NCBI GenBank assembly: GCA_029941885.1
Contig: JAPYTP010000046.1
Coordinates: 1-35,308, forward strand
Source: Myxococcota bacterium
Lineage (GTDB): Bacteria; Myxococcota_A; UBA9160; UBA4427
Length of the DNA stretch: 35,308 nucleotides
Direction: 5' to 3'
The notes below the pieces were generated by a model that ran no database searches, was not told where the DNA came from, and worked only from the letters and a program-made list of their open reading frames with translations. Within the stretch, counting starts at the first letter, position 1. The number at the start of each line of letters is the position of its first letter. Both the position numbers and the translations under genes were made by a program. Positions 10,213 through 17,715 of the stretch are shown here, in pieces.

Positions 10213-11175
10213 CTATAAGCTCTCGTCGAATTCCCTCTCATAGCGACCCCGGATCTCAGCGAGATCAAGAGTGATTCCCTGGGGTCCGCTCTCGGCGACC
10301 TTGATCGACCCCATCAGGCTGCCCAGGCGGGTGCCCGTGTCGAGCGAAAGTCCGTTGGCCAGGGCGAATAGCAACCCCGCACGATACGAGTCCCCACAGC
10401 CCGTCGGGTCGACGACCTTTTCCGCTGCGACGGCAGCGATCTTCGATCGGTCGGTCTCCATCGTGAGCCCAGCGGAAAGGCCTCCGCGCCGGAGCATCGA
10501 GCCCTCTTCCCCCATGGTCACGATCAGCGCGCCGACGCGCTCCGCGATTCCGTCCTCGTCGAGCCCCGTCTTCTCTTGGGTGAGTTCCCATTCGTACTCG
10601 TTGACGATATAGACCGCAGCGCCCGTGATCGCCGTCAGCAGATCATCCTTGTCGAGAATCGGAAGACCTTGGCCCGGATCGAAGACCGTGGGTACCCCAC
10701 GCTCCTTCAGGTCGCGTGCGTATTCGATCATGGCCCGACGTCCGTTGGGTGAGACGATCCCGACCCGGAAGTGTTCGCCTACATCGGCGACCTGCGCCTC
10801 GTGGGCACGGTCCATGGCACCGGGATGAAACGAGATGATCTGATTGTTCGCAGCATCGGTCGTAATGAAGCAGGCGGCGGTGTACTCGTCGTCGATCACG
10901 CGCAGGTGATCCCGCCGGACCCCGCTCTGGTCCATCCAATCAGCATAGGGCCCGAGGTCGGGACCGACGGTCGCGAGGAGGATCGGATCGATGCCCAGAC
11001 GGCAGAGGTTGTAGGCGATATTCGCTCCGGTCCCTCCGTATTTCTTCGTCATCGAAGGTACGTGGAAGGCCACGTTCAACTTCTCGAGCTTGTCGGCTAC
11101 GAAATGATTCTTGAAATGGTCCTCGAAGACCATGATGTGGTCCACGGCGACCGATCCGGTCACGAGCACGGACAT
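10213..11175 (-). CDS. PfkB-family carbohydrate/nucleoside kinase (adenosine kinase-like)
   Basis: Ribokinase-fold kinase of 320 residues. The N terminus, VLVTGSVAVDHIMVFEDHF, and the substrate motif YGGTGANIAYNLCRLG are typical. The C-terminal signature DPTGCGDSYRAGLLFAL contains the anion hole and the catalytic Asp (a GCGD form of the usual GAGD). The long lid segment resembles bacterial adenosine/sugar kinases, so the phosphate acceptor may be adenosine, ribose or another sugar and cannot be fixed from the sequence. The ATG at 11175 is chosen: GGGAG lies about 8 bases upstream and residue 2 onward matches the family. The open frame upstream is not conserved-looking. Divergent from metF across about 180 bases. 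Confidence 0.88.
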   Translation of the reverse strand: MSVLVTGSVAVDHIMVFEDHFKNHFVADKLEKLNVAFHVPSMTKKYGGTGANIAYNLCRLGIDPILLATVGPDLGPYADWMDQSGVRRDHLRVIDDEYTAACFITTDAANNQIISFHPGAMDRAHEAQVADVGEHFRVGIVSPNGRRAMIEYARDLKERGVPTVFDPGQGLPILDKDDLLTAITGAAVYIVNEYEWELTQEKTGLDEDGIAERVGALIVTMGEEGSMLRRGGLSAGLTMETDRSKIAAVAAEKVVDPTGCGDSYRAGLLFALANGLSLDTGTRLGSLMGSIKVAESGPQGITLDLAEIRGRYEREFDESL

Positions 11176-11354
11176 ATTCGGTACTCCCGCTCTGGTAGGC
11201 TCACGCGCAACGCACTCCGAGAGCGGCGCTCTGTCGCCGAAATCGGCGGCCCGCAGTCTCGCCGGTGGCCACCAACCCGTCAACGGTCTCGACCGGATTC
11301 GCCCGCTGGAGCGGATATCCCGGTTGTGAGGTGCTTCGATGCTACGCTGTCGTC

Positions 11355-12233
11355 ATGTCGATTGCCGAGATCTACAGAAAATCGAAGCACCCGATCATCT
11401 CCTTCGAGTTCTTCCCGCCGAAGACCGACGTCGGCTACCGGACGCTTTTTCGAACGATCGAGGAACTCCGAGAGCTCGAACCTGGCTTCGTCTCGGTCAC
11501 GATGGGCGCCGGCGGGAGCACCCGGTCCAAGACCGTCGACCTGACCATCGAGATCACCCGGGAGATCGGACTGGTCACGATGTGTCATCTCCCCTGCACC
11601 GGATTCCGGCCCACCGAGATCGGCCACATCCTCGACCAACTGAAAGCCGGCGGCGTCCACAATGTGCTGGCGCTTCGCGGAGATCCACCGCAGGACGATC
11701 CCGAGTTCCAGACGCCAGCGGATGGTTTCCAGTACGCGAACGAACTCGTGGCCTACATCGCAAAACGCGACGACCGCGATGCTTTCTCGATCGGCGCGGC
11801 TTGTGCCCCCGAAACCCATCCCGAGGCACCTGACGCAGCAACTGACGTCGCGAATATCAAGCGCAAGGTGGACGCGGGTACCGATTTCCTGGTCAGCAAC
11901 TTCTTTTTCGAGAACGCCCATTTCTTCGACTTCGTCGACCGCTGTCGCGCCGCGGGGATCGAGGTTCCGATCATCCCGGGCATCATGCCGATCGCCACGG
12001 TTTCGGGCATCCGACGGATGGCGGGCATGAATGGGACGGCATTTCCCGCGGAGCTCGAAACCGAGCTCGATCGCGTCGACGGAAACGACGAGGCGACGTA
12101 TGCGCTCGGCGTTCGTTGGGCGACGATGCAATGCGAGGAACTGCTGGCGCGCGAGGTCGACGGGATCCAGTTCTATACGCTCAATCGCTCGCCCGCTGCG
12201 CGCGAGATCTACCAGAATCTCTTCGGCCGCTAG
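11355..12233 (+). CDS. metF: 5,10-methylenetetrahydrofolate reductase
   Basis: FAD enzyme that reduces 5,10-methylene-THF to 5-methyl-THF, the methyl donor for methionine synthesis. The 292-residue TIM barrel fits MetF length. Recognisable parts are ISFEFFPPKT at the N terminus (with the catalytic Glu), FVSVTMGAGGSTR, CHLPCTG, NVLALRGDPP, and FLVSNFFFENAHFFDFVDRC, followed by PIIPGIMPI and the C-terminal GIQFYTLNRSPAAREI. The ATG at 11355 gives the normal family start; an upstream open frame is ignored. The leader is short (under 180 bases to the divergent gene), and no SAM or cobalamin riboswitch fold was seen in it. purN follows after 58 bases, giving a folate-linked pair. Confidence 0.96.
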   Translation: MSIAEIYRKSKHPIISFEFFPPKTDVGYRTLFRTIEELRELEPGFVSVTMGAGGSTRSKTVDLTIEITREIGLVTMCHLPCTGFRPTEIGHILDQLKAGGVHNVLALRGDPPQDDPEFQTPADGFQYANELVAYIAKRDDRDAFSIGAACAPETHPEAPDAATDVANIKRKVDAGTDFLVSNFFFENAHFFDFVDRCRAAGIEVPIIPGIMPIATVSGIRRMAGMNGTAFPAELETELDRVDGNDEATYALGVRWATMQCEELLAREVDGIQFYTLNRSPAAREIYQNLFGR

Positions 12234-12291
12234 TTCTCGGCCCATGGGGCGTCGCTGGCGAGCCGGTTCTCGTGTGGGACGGGGGACGAAG

Positions 12292-12948
12292 ATGGCCGAG
12301 CAAGGGATCGTGGGTGGGAAGCTGCGAATCGCCGTGCTTCTCTCCGGGAGCGGAACGAGTCTCGAGAATCTCTTCGAAGAAATCGACGCGGGCCTCCCCG
12401 CCGAAGTCGTCTGCGTATTGTCGTCGAAGAAGAGCGCCTTCGGGCTGCAGCGTGCAGAAAAGCGCGGGCTCCCCGCGATCGCGGTCCCGCGCCGCGAATA
12501 TCCCGACGTCACCTCCTTCAACGATGCGCTCCACGAAGCACTTGCCCGCTTCGAACCGGAGCTCGTCTGCCTGCTCGGCTTCCTGTCACCCTTCGAGTTG
12601 CGTAACCGCTACGCGGGCCGAGCGCTGAACGTCCACCCGGCGCTGATCCCCGCTTTCTCGGGGCAGGGCTTCTATGGCCGTCGGGTCCACGAAGCCGTGC
12701 TCGAAAAGGGCGTCAAGTTGACGGGCGCTACGGTCCACTTCGTGAGCGCGGGCTACGACGAGGGCCCGATCCTCTTGCAGGAAACGGTCGCGGTCCTGGA
12801 CGAGGACACCCCCGACAGTCTCGCAGCTCGAGTGCAAGCGCTGGAGCGCCGTCTCCTCCCCGAAGCGGTCCGGCTGATCGCGAACGGGCGGGTCCGGATC
12901 GAGGACGGGCGAACACGGATCTCGACCGGAGAGCACTCCCGTCCCTGA
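12292..12948 (+). CDS. purN: Phosphoribosylglycinamide formyltransferase
   Basis: Third step of purine synthesis: transfers a formyl group from 10-formyl-THF to GAR. The 218 residues contain the phosphate loop LLSGSGTSLENL (residues 16-27), the catalytic Asn113 and His115 in NVHPALIPAF, and the folate-binding segment GATVHFVSAGYDEGPI (145-160) with catalytic Asp156. These correspond to Asn106, His108 and Asp144 of the E. coli enzyme. The ATG at 12292 follows a GGGGGACGAAG stretch that can act as a ribosome-binding site; an in-frame ATG at 12244 is less likely. It lies behind metF on the same strand. No strong terminator is visible between it and imuA. Confidence 0.95.
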   Translation: MAEQGIVGGKLRIAVLLSGSGTSLENLFEEIDAGLPAEVVCVLSSKKSAFGLQRAEKRGLPAIAVPRREYPDVTSFNDALHEALARFEPELVCLLGFLSPFELRNRYAGRALNVHPALIPAFSGQGFYGRRVHEAVLEKGVKLTGATVHFVSAGYDEGPILLQETVAVLDEDTPDSLAARVQALERRLLPEAVRLIANGRVRIEDGRTRISTGEHSRP

Positions 12949-13009
12949 TCTCTCGTGCTCATGTCCCCCCGTCCTGCTCTCGTCTCGCGCTTGTCCTGAC
13001 CTCTCCCAC

Positions 13010-13042
13010 TTGACAAGAGCGAATAAAAAGCGAAAGTGAGGC
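13010..13042 (+). promoter_or_regulatory. Candidate SOS operator/promoter of imuA
   Basis: The 25 bases at 13018-13042, ending one base before the ATG, match the bases before dnaE2 at 20 of 25 positions. The core is a direct repeat of AGCGAA (13018-13023 and 13029-13034) with an 11-base period and an A-rich spacer. A TTGACA at 13010-13015 could be the -35 box; 16 bases downstream is a weak -10-like GAAAGT (13032-13037). Transcription from it would start close to the ATG itself. Proteobacterial LexA sites are commonly placed so that they block such a promoter. LexA binding is inferred from the two regulated genes, not from a known consensus. Confidence 0.55.
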
Positions 13043-13043
13043 A

Positions 13044-14051
13044 ATGCCCCCCGCGCCCCCCGACTCCCCGGTCGGACGGGCAAGCGGTCCCGTGGGCGGC
13101 GCTCGTCGGATTCGAACGCCCCGCGTGTCCAAGGTCGGAGGCGGTCTGCCGCTTCAGCGCGGCCCCCGCCCCCTCCACGGCTCGATCGGGGCGCCTCGCT
13201 CCCCTCGCAGTGGCGCGCTCGAGGCCCTGCTCGTCGATCTCGGCCCCCAGATCCAACGCGGTACTCATTTCGAGGCCACAGGCGCCTCCGTGGCCGCCGG
13301 GGCTCGGGAAGTCGCTGATTGCCTCCTCTTTCACCCGACGGGCCTACCCGCTCTCGACGCTCGCCTCGGCGGCGGATTTCCCGCTGGCCGCCTGAGCGAG
13401 ATCTGTGGAGCTTCTCTTGCGGGCAGGAGCTCGGGCAAGAGTTCAGGACGGACCTCCCTCGCTCTCCACCTGCTCGCCGAAACCCTTGCCCAGGGCGTGC
13501 TCGTCGCCTGGGTCGACCTCGCGGATGCCTTCGATCCCCTCTCCGCTATCGAAACGATCCTCGCCCGGGGCGGGGAGGAGAAGGATCTCGACCATCTGCT
13601 CTGGGTCCGTGCCCGATCCGAGGACGAAGCTCTCCGCAGCTGTGATCGTCTGCTCCAGACAGAAGGGTTCAACCTGGTCGTCTTCGATCTCTTCCTGCCG
13701 GAGGATCCACAGAAGATCCGGATCAAGGATGTGACCTGGCTGCGGCTGGCGAGATTGGCCGCGGGGACACGTACGGCTCTGGTGGTCCTGTCGAGCGAGC
13801 CCGTGACGGGCTCTAGGGCTGAGCTGATCCTCGAGATGCAGGCCCGAAACACCCATTTCACTGGCCCACCCAGCCTACTCGAAGCGATCGAAACCCATGC
13901 CATCCTGCGCCGCCATCGCAGCCGTCCGACCGGCGAGAAGGTGGCGCTCTCCCTTCGAGCAGAGTCGGGGCCACCTTCCCCACGCTCTACCCCACGCTCT
14001 ACCCCACGCTCTACCCCACGCCCTACCCCGAGCAGAGTCCGGCGAAGCTAG
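13044..14051 (+). CDS. imuA: ImuA: RecA-like translesion-synthesis accessory protein
   Basis: RecA/SulA-like subunit of the SOS mutasome, which works with ImuB and DnaE2. The 335-residue product has a low-complexity first 60 residues. A RecA-like core follows: 'LFHPTGLPALDARLGGGFPAGRLSEI' (about 95-120, in two parts), a P-loop region at 127-138 (GRSSGKSSGRTS), the WVDLADAFDP strand (156-165) and FNLVVFDLF. The P-loop is unusual, with two overlapping SSG(K/R) copies, the second bearing Arg where the ATP-binding Lys is expected. The C terminus has a four-fold PRST-type tandem repeat. imuB starts 2 bases after the stop, so the genes are translationally linked. The ATG is supported by the regulatory element lying directly before it. 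The symbol rests on fold plus context. Confidence 0.85.
   Translation: MPPAPPDSPVGRASGPVGGARRIRTPRVSKVGGGLPLQRGPRPLHGSIGAPRSPRSGALEALLVDLGPQIQRGTHFEATGASVAAGAREVADCLLFHPTGLPALDARLGGGFPAGRLSEICGASLAGRSSGKSSGRTSLALHLLAETLAQGVLVAWVDLADAFDPLSAIETILARGGEEKDLDHLLWVRARSEDEALRSCDRLLQTEGFNLVVFDLFLPEDPQKIRIKDVTWLRLARLAAGTRTALVVLSSEPVTGSRAELILEMQARNTHFTGPPSLLEAIETHAILRRHRSRPTGEKVALSLRAESGPPSPRSTPRSTPRSTPRPTPSRVRRS
13981..14031 (+). repeat. 12-bp tandem repeat in the 3' end of imuA
   Basis: Four near-identical copies of the 12-base unit CCCACGCTCTAC run through this stretch (the last copy carries one T-to-C change). It encodes the peptide repeat PRST in frame, so copy-number changes would lengthen or shorten a disordered C-terminal tail without breaking the frame. 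Confidence 0.9.
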
Positions 14052-14053
14052 GG

Positions 14054-15691
14054 ATGCGAATCGCATGTCTTCTCGTCCCAGATCTTCCACTCCATGCGGA
14101 GCTTCGAGCGAGCCCCGATCTGCGCGGTCAACCCCTTGCCATCACGAGTGGACCCGGCGCACGTGCCGAGATCCTCTCTGTCTCCCGAGAAGCTGCGCTA
14201 CGCAGCGTGCACACGGGCCAGACGCTGCCCCAGGCACGCGCGGTCTGTCCCGAAATCGAAGTTCGCATCGCCTCCCCCATCCTCGAGCGAACCGCCCGTG
14301 ACGCGCTGCTCGACATCGCACTCTCCCTCGCGCCACGGGCCGAACTCGCGGATCGTGTCGGGGGCATCTTTGCTCCAGAAGGAACCGTCTACGTCGATGC
14401 CAGTGGGATCGAAGCACTCCGCAGAGGAACTCGTCAGGAAAGCGAGCGCACCTTCGCTTCCATGCTCCATGCCCGCGCCGAACGGGCGGGGATTTCTGGC
14501 CTCGTCAGCCTCGCTTCTTCACGCGCAGTCGCGCGCCTCGCTGCTCGCCACCTACACCTCTCCCACGCACGCTCTCTCTCCCTCGTTCCCTCGCATAGCG
14601 TGACCGCACAAGCCTCCAATGACGAGCCCCAAACGACATGCATATTGCCTCCCGACCAGGAGATCGAGTTTCTCTCTCCCCTCCCCATCGACCTGCTCGA
14701 CCCCGATGATCGCACGGCCCAAACGCTCACCCGTTTTGGGATTCATCGTATCCACGACCTCTTACGACTCCCTCGCCGCGATCTCGCCGCACGCCTCGGT
14801 CCGGGCCTGCTCTCACTCGTCGCGCGGGCACGGGGAGAGGAAGCCGAGCCGCCACTGCCCGAACCCCGCATGGCGACCATCGAAGAGGGCGAGGATCTCG
14901 AGACCCCGATCACGAGCCTCGAGCCCCTCGCCTTCGTATTGCGCGGGCTCGTCGCGCGTCTGGTCGAACGCCTGACACTTCGCGCGCTCGGTTGCACGCG
15001 GCTGCGGCTGGCGATGCAACTCGAAGGGGGAGCGAAACGGAGTCTGCAGATCGGCGTGGCCTCCCCCTGCCAGGATGAGCAGGTGCTCTTGCGACTCCTT
15101 CGCCTGGCAGCCGAAAACGATCCGCCCCCGGCGCCTATCGAGGGTGTCGTTCTCATGTGTGAGGGCGTGCCCCTTCGTCGTGAACAACTCGATCTCTTCC
15201 TGCCACGAGGCCCGAGTCCGAGCGAACTCGACCAGACCCTCGTCGAACTCGGATCGATCTGCGGAAGCGACCGAATTGGATCCCCCGAGATCACCGACGA
15301 TCACCGGCCCGACGCCTTTGGATTGAAGCCTTTTCAGAAAATGAAGCCCCACCCTCGGGGTAGCTCTCCTCTTCGGATGTCCTCCCAGATCCCCTCACGA
15401 ATGGAACGGACTCCCCACGATATTCCCCGACTAACGATGCGGGCCATTCGCCCCCCACTCCGCGCGGAGGTTCGTCTCGAAGGGGGTCGTCCTGCGCACG
15501 TGCGCAGCGCTATCAGCCAGGGAGAAGTCGTGATGGCAGCGGGGCCCTGGCGGACAACCGGACATTGGTGGTCAAAATCTGCACACTTTGCCCTCGACCA
15601 TTACGATATTCAGACAAGCGATGGCACCGTTCTTCGCCTCTGTTTCGATTGGAAAACGAAACGCTGGCGGGTCGACGGCCTCTACGACTAG
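14054..15691 (+). CDS. imuB: ImuB: inactive Y-family polymerase-like mutasome subunit
   Basis: Y-family polymerase homologue that acts as adaptor between the beta clamp, ImuA and DnaE2. The 545 residues open with RIACLLVPDLPLHAEL, where true polymerases have the catalytic Asp of DMDAF; here it is lost. The later LDEAFLD motif is replaced by a VYVDASG stretch, so catalysis is not expected, as for other ImuB proteins. A beta-clamp-binding motif, QLDLF, lies at residues 378-382 (bases 15185-15199). The C-terminal block GPWRTTGHWW...FALDHYDIQT...KTKRWRVDGLYD is specific to ImuB. It is coupled to imuA (2-base gap) and followed 28 bases later by a methyltransferase with a strong ribosome-binding site. 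Confidence 0.93.
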   Translation: MRIACLLVPDLPLHAELRASPDLRGQPLAITSGPGARAEILSVSREAALRSVHTGQTLPQARAVCPEIEVRIASPILERTARDALLDIALSLAPRAELADRVGGIFAPEGTVYVDASGIEALRRGTRQESERTFASMLHARAERAGISGLVSLASSRAVARLAARHLHLSHARSLSLVPSHSVTAQASNDEPQTTCILPPDQEIEFLSPLPIDLLDPDDRTAQTLTRFGIHRIHDLLRLPRRDLAARLGPGLLSLVARARGEEAEPPLPEPRMATIEEGEDLETPITSLEPLAFVLRGLVARLVERLTLRALGCTRLRLAMQLEGGAKRSLQIGVASPCQDEQVLLRLLRLAAENDPPPAPIEGVVLMCEGVPLRREQLDLFLPRGPSPSELDQTLVELGSICGSDRIGSPEITDDHRPDAFGLKPFQKMKPHPRGSSPLRMSSQIPSRMERTPHDIPRLTMRAIRPPLRAEVRLEGGRPAHVRSAISQGEVVMAAGPWRTTGHWWSKSAHFALDHYDIQTSDGTVLRLCFDWKTKRWRVDGLYD

Positions 15692-15719
15692 AATCGGCCT
15701 CCCATTCGAGGAGATCCCG

Positions 15720-16406
15720 TTGCCCGAGACCAGGCAGGCCCCCCAGTCCGAACGCGCCAACAGTCCCGATAGTTCCGATGAGCCCCACCCGCTCATCCCT
15801 CAGTCCGATCATCCGCTCGCCTTCCTGCGTGGCTTCCTCGAGCGCCCCAAGGAGGTCGGTTCGATCATCCCGAGTTCCCGATGGATGGAGCGCCGGATAA
15901 CCCGGACCGCGGAAATCGCGAAGTCGAACCTGATCATCGAACTGGGACCCGGAACCGGAGGAACGACCAAGGCGCTGCTTCAGTCCATGCGCCCCGATGC
16001 CACATTGCTGGCAATCGAGATCAATCCCGACTTCTGCGAACTCCTCACCGAAACGATCCGCGATCCGCGGTTGATCGTGCACCAGGGCAGTGCCTCAGAC
16101 GTCCAGGAAGCGTTGACCAAGCACGACCTGACCGCCCCAGATGCCGTGTTGTCGGGGATCCCATTCTCGACGATGCCGAAGAATCTGGGACTCTCGATCC
16201 TGAGATCGGTGAAAGACAGCCTCGCACCGAGCGGACGATTCGTCGCCTATCAGTTCCGCGACGTCGTCCACACCCTCGGCAAACAGGTCTTCGGCCCGGC
16301 CTCCACTCAATTCGAATTGCTGAACATGCCGCCGATGCGCGTCTACCGCTGGGATGTCCCCCGGACGAAGAAGCCTCGGAACCCGCGACCCCATCCCCGA
16401 CGTTAG
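15720..16406 (+). CDS. Class I SAM methyltransferase, KsgA/phospholipid-methyltransferase-like
   Basis: SAM-dependent methyltransferase of 228 residues resembling PmtA-type phospholipid N-methyltransferases and rRNA adenine dimethylases. Motif I is LIIELGPGTGGTTKALL and motif II is LLAIEINPDFCELL. The motif IV region, VLSGIPFSTMP, has the short form seen in PmtA-like proteins. The N-terminal segment, PLAFLRGFLERPKEVGSIIPSS, is a recognised feature of that group. The start is a TTG at 15720, chosen because GAGGAGA (15708-15714) lies 5 bases before it; earlier in-frame starts lie inside imuB. Likely substrate is phosphatidylethanolamine, but rRNA or another target cannot be excluded. It is the probable third gene of the imuAB transcript and overlaps dinB tail to tail by 4 bases. 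Confidence 0.82.
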   Translation: MPETRQAPQSERANSPDSSDEPHPLIPQSDHPLAFLRGFLERPKEVGSIIPSSRWMERRITRTAEIAKSNLIIELGPGTGGTTKALLQSMRPDATLLAIEINPDFCELLTETIRDPRLIVHQGSASDVQEALTKHDLTAPDAVLSGIPFSTMPKNLGLSILRSVKDSLAPSGRFVAYQFRDVVHTLGKQVFGPASTQFELLNMPPMRVYRWDVPRTKKPRNPRPHPRR

Positions 16407-17710
16407 TCGGAGTCGGGATCGGGGCCGTGCGTATCCCTGCTGCCCTTCTTCCACTGCCCCGATAGGGTTGCATGTCGCGCTTCTCCCTGGCTGGCACGTC
16501 GCACTACATCATCGCCGAAGCGATCCGCGAGCCGGTCGAGTGCGCGATTGAGATTTCGCTTGCGTGGGGAAGCCTGGATCGACTTCGTATCGGTCGCGAC
16601 GTCGAAGAGCGAGAGTTGGCTGGCACGTCCCTCCGCGTCCACGAGGCCACAGACGCCTACGCCGACGAGCCGCACGGGCTCGGTCAGCGCATCCGCGAGC
16701 AACGACCGCGCGACCTGGAAGACGACCTCTCCGTCATCGGTCGGCTCGCCGAGGGTGAGCTGCCGACTACGGGCCGGATAGCCCTCCGGCCCCTCCTTCG
16801 TCCGTCGCCCGAGTCGCCACTTGAGCACGACCGTCCGCGCCAAGAGACCCTGCCTTCGCAACCGCCTCGCCACCGCTTCGGCGTGAGTCAGGATGGTCGC
16901 TTCGAGGATCACACGGTCACTCACGTCCCGCTCGAAGGTGTTTTCCTCGGAGAGCGAGACCGCCTCCCGATGAGGCTCGACCTCGCGGAGATCTTCCCCC
17001 CGCGCGAGACATCCGATCGAGAGTCCCCAGTCCCCGAGTTGACTGCGCAGCGTGTCCGGATCGGCACGCGCCAGGTCTCCGATCGTTCGATACCCGAACG
17101 CGTCGAGACGTTCGCCCGCGACCGGACCGACGCCCCAGACCTTTCTGACCGAGAGCGGATCGAGAAAGGATCGCACCTCCTCGGGCTCCACCTCGACCAA
17201 CCCGTCGGGCTTCGCAGCCCCGCTTGCGATCTTCGCGACCATCTTGATCGGACCAATCCCCACGGAAATGGGCAATTCCGTCGTCTCACGAACCTCCCGG
17301 CGCAAGTGCTCTCCGACCTCACGCGCGCTTCCGAGCAATCGCTCGCTCCCGGTCAGGTCGAGAAAGGCTTCATCGAGGGACAATCCTTCGACGAGGGGGG
17401 AGAAGGTTCGAAAGATCTCGAAGATCCGTCGCGACACGGCCGCATACCGCTTCATGTCACCTGAAACGAAAACGAGGTCGCGACAGAGCCGCTTCGCTTC
17501 GACACTCGGCATGGCGGAATGGACACCGAATTCCCGCGCCTCATAGCTCGCCGCGGCGACGACTCCTCTCGGGCCGGCCCCTCCGACGACGATCGGACGA
17601 CCGCGCAGTTCCGGATGATCGCGCTGTTCAACCGACGCGTAGAACGCATCCATATCGGCGTGCAGCACACATCGACGCCGTGGGCGGGAATCGGAAGGGG
17701 AAACGTTCAT
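16403..17710 (-). CDS. dinB: DNA polymerase IV (Y-family translesion polymerase)
   Basis: Error-prone DNA polymerase that bypasses lesions. Catalytic acids are all present: Asp19 in LHADMDAFYASVE and Asp113/Glu114 in LSLDEAFLD. Palm and finger motifs (SYEAREFGVHSAMP, GIGPIKMVAKIAS, VWGVGPVAGERLDAFG) follow. A beta-clamp-binding motif, QLSLF, is at residues 365-369, and a tail of about 65 residues follows it, so the motif is internal rather than at the extreme end. The ATG starts 5 bases after the stop of the FAD oxidoreductase, giving a receiver-oxidoreductase-dinB operon. No copy of the imuA/dnaE2 element was found in front of it. The active site distinguishes it from ImuB. Confidence 0.96.
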   Translation of the reverse strand: MNVSPSDSRPRRRCVLHADMDAFYASVEQRDHPELRGRPIVVGGAGPRGVVAAASYEAREFGVHSAMPSVEAKRLCRDLVFVSGDMKRYAAVSRRIFEIFRTFSPLVEGLSLDEAFLDLTGSERLLGSAREVGEHLRREVRETTELPISVGIGPIKMVAKIASGAAKPDGLVEVEPEEVRSFLDPLSVRKVWGVGPVAGERLDAFGYRTIGDLARADPDTLRSQLGDWGLSIGCLARGEDLREVEPHREAVSLSEENTFERDVSDRVILEATILTHAEAVARRLRRQGLLARTVVLKWRLGRRTKEGPEGYPARSRQLTLGEPTDDGEVVFQVARSLLADALTEPVRLVGVGVCGLVDAEGRASQLSLFDVATDTKSIQASPRKRNLNRALDRLADRFGDDVVRRASQGEARHATLSGQWKKGSRDTHGPDPDSD

Positions 17711-17715
17711 CGCAC

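Noticed and set aside
11176..11354. Possible SAM or cobalamin riboswitch before metF
   Set aside because: The intergenic space is short and shared with a divergent gene; no conserved core of either class could be recognised.
11280..12521. 413-codon open frame on the minus strand
   Set aside because: Antisense to metF and purN, which are unambiguous; composition is Arg/Asp-rich as expected for a shadow frame.
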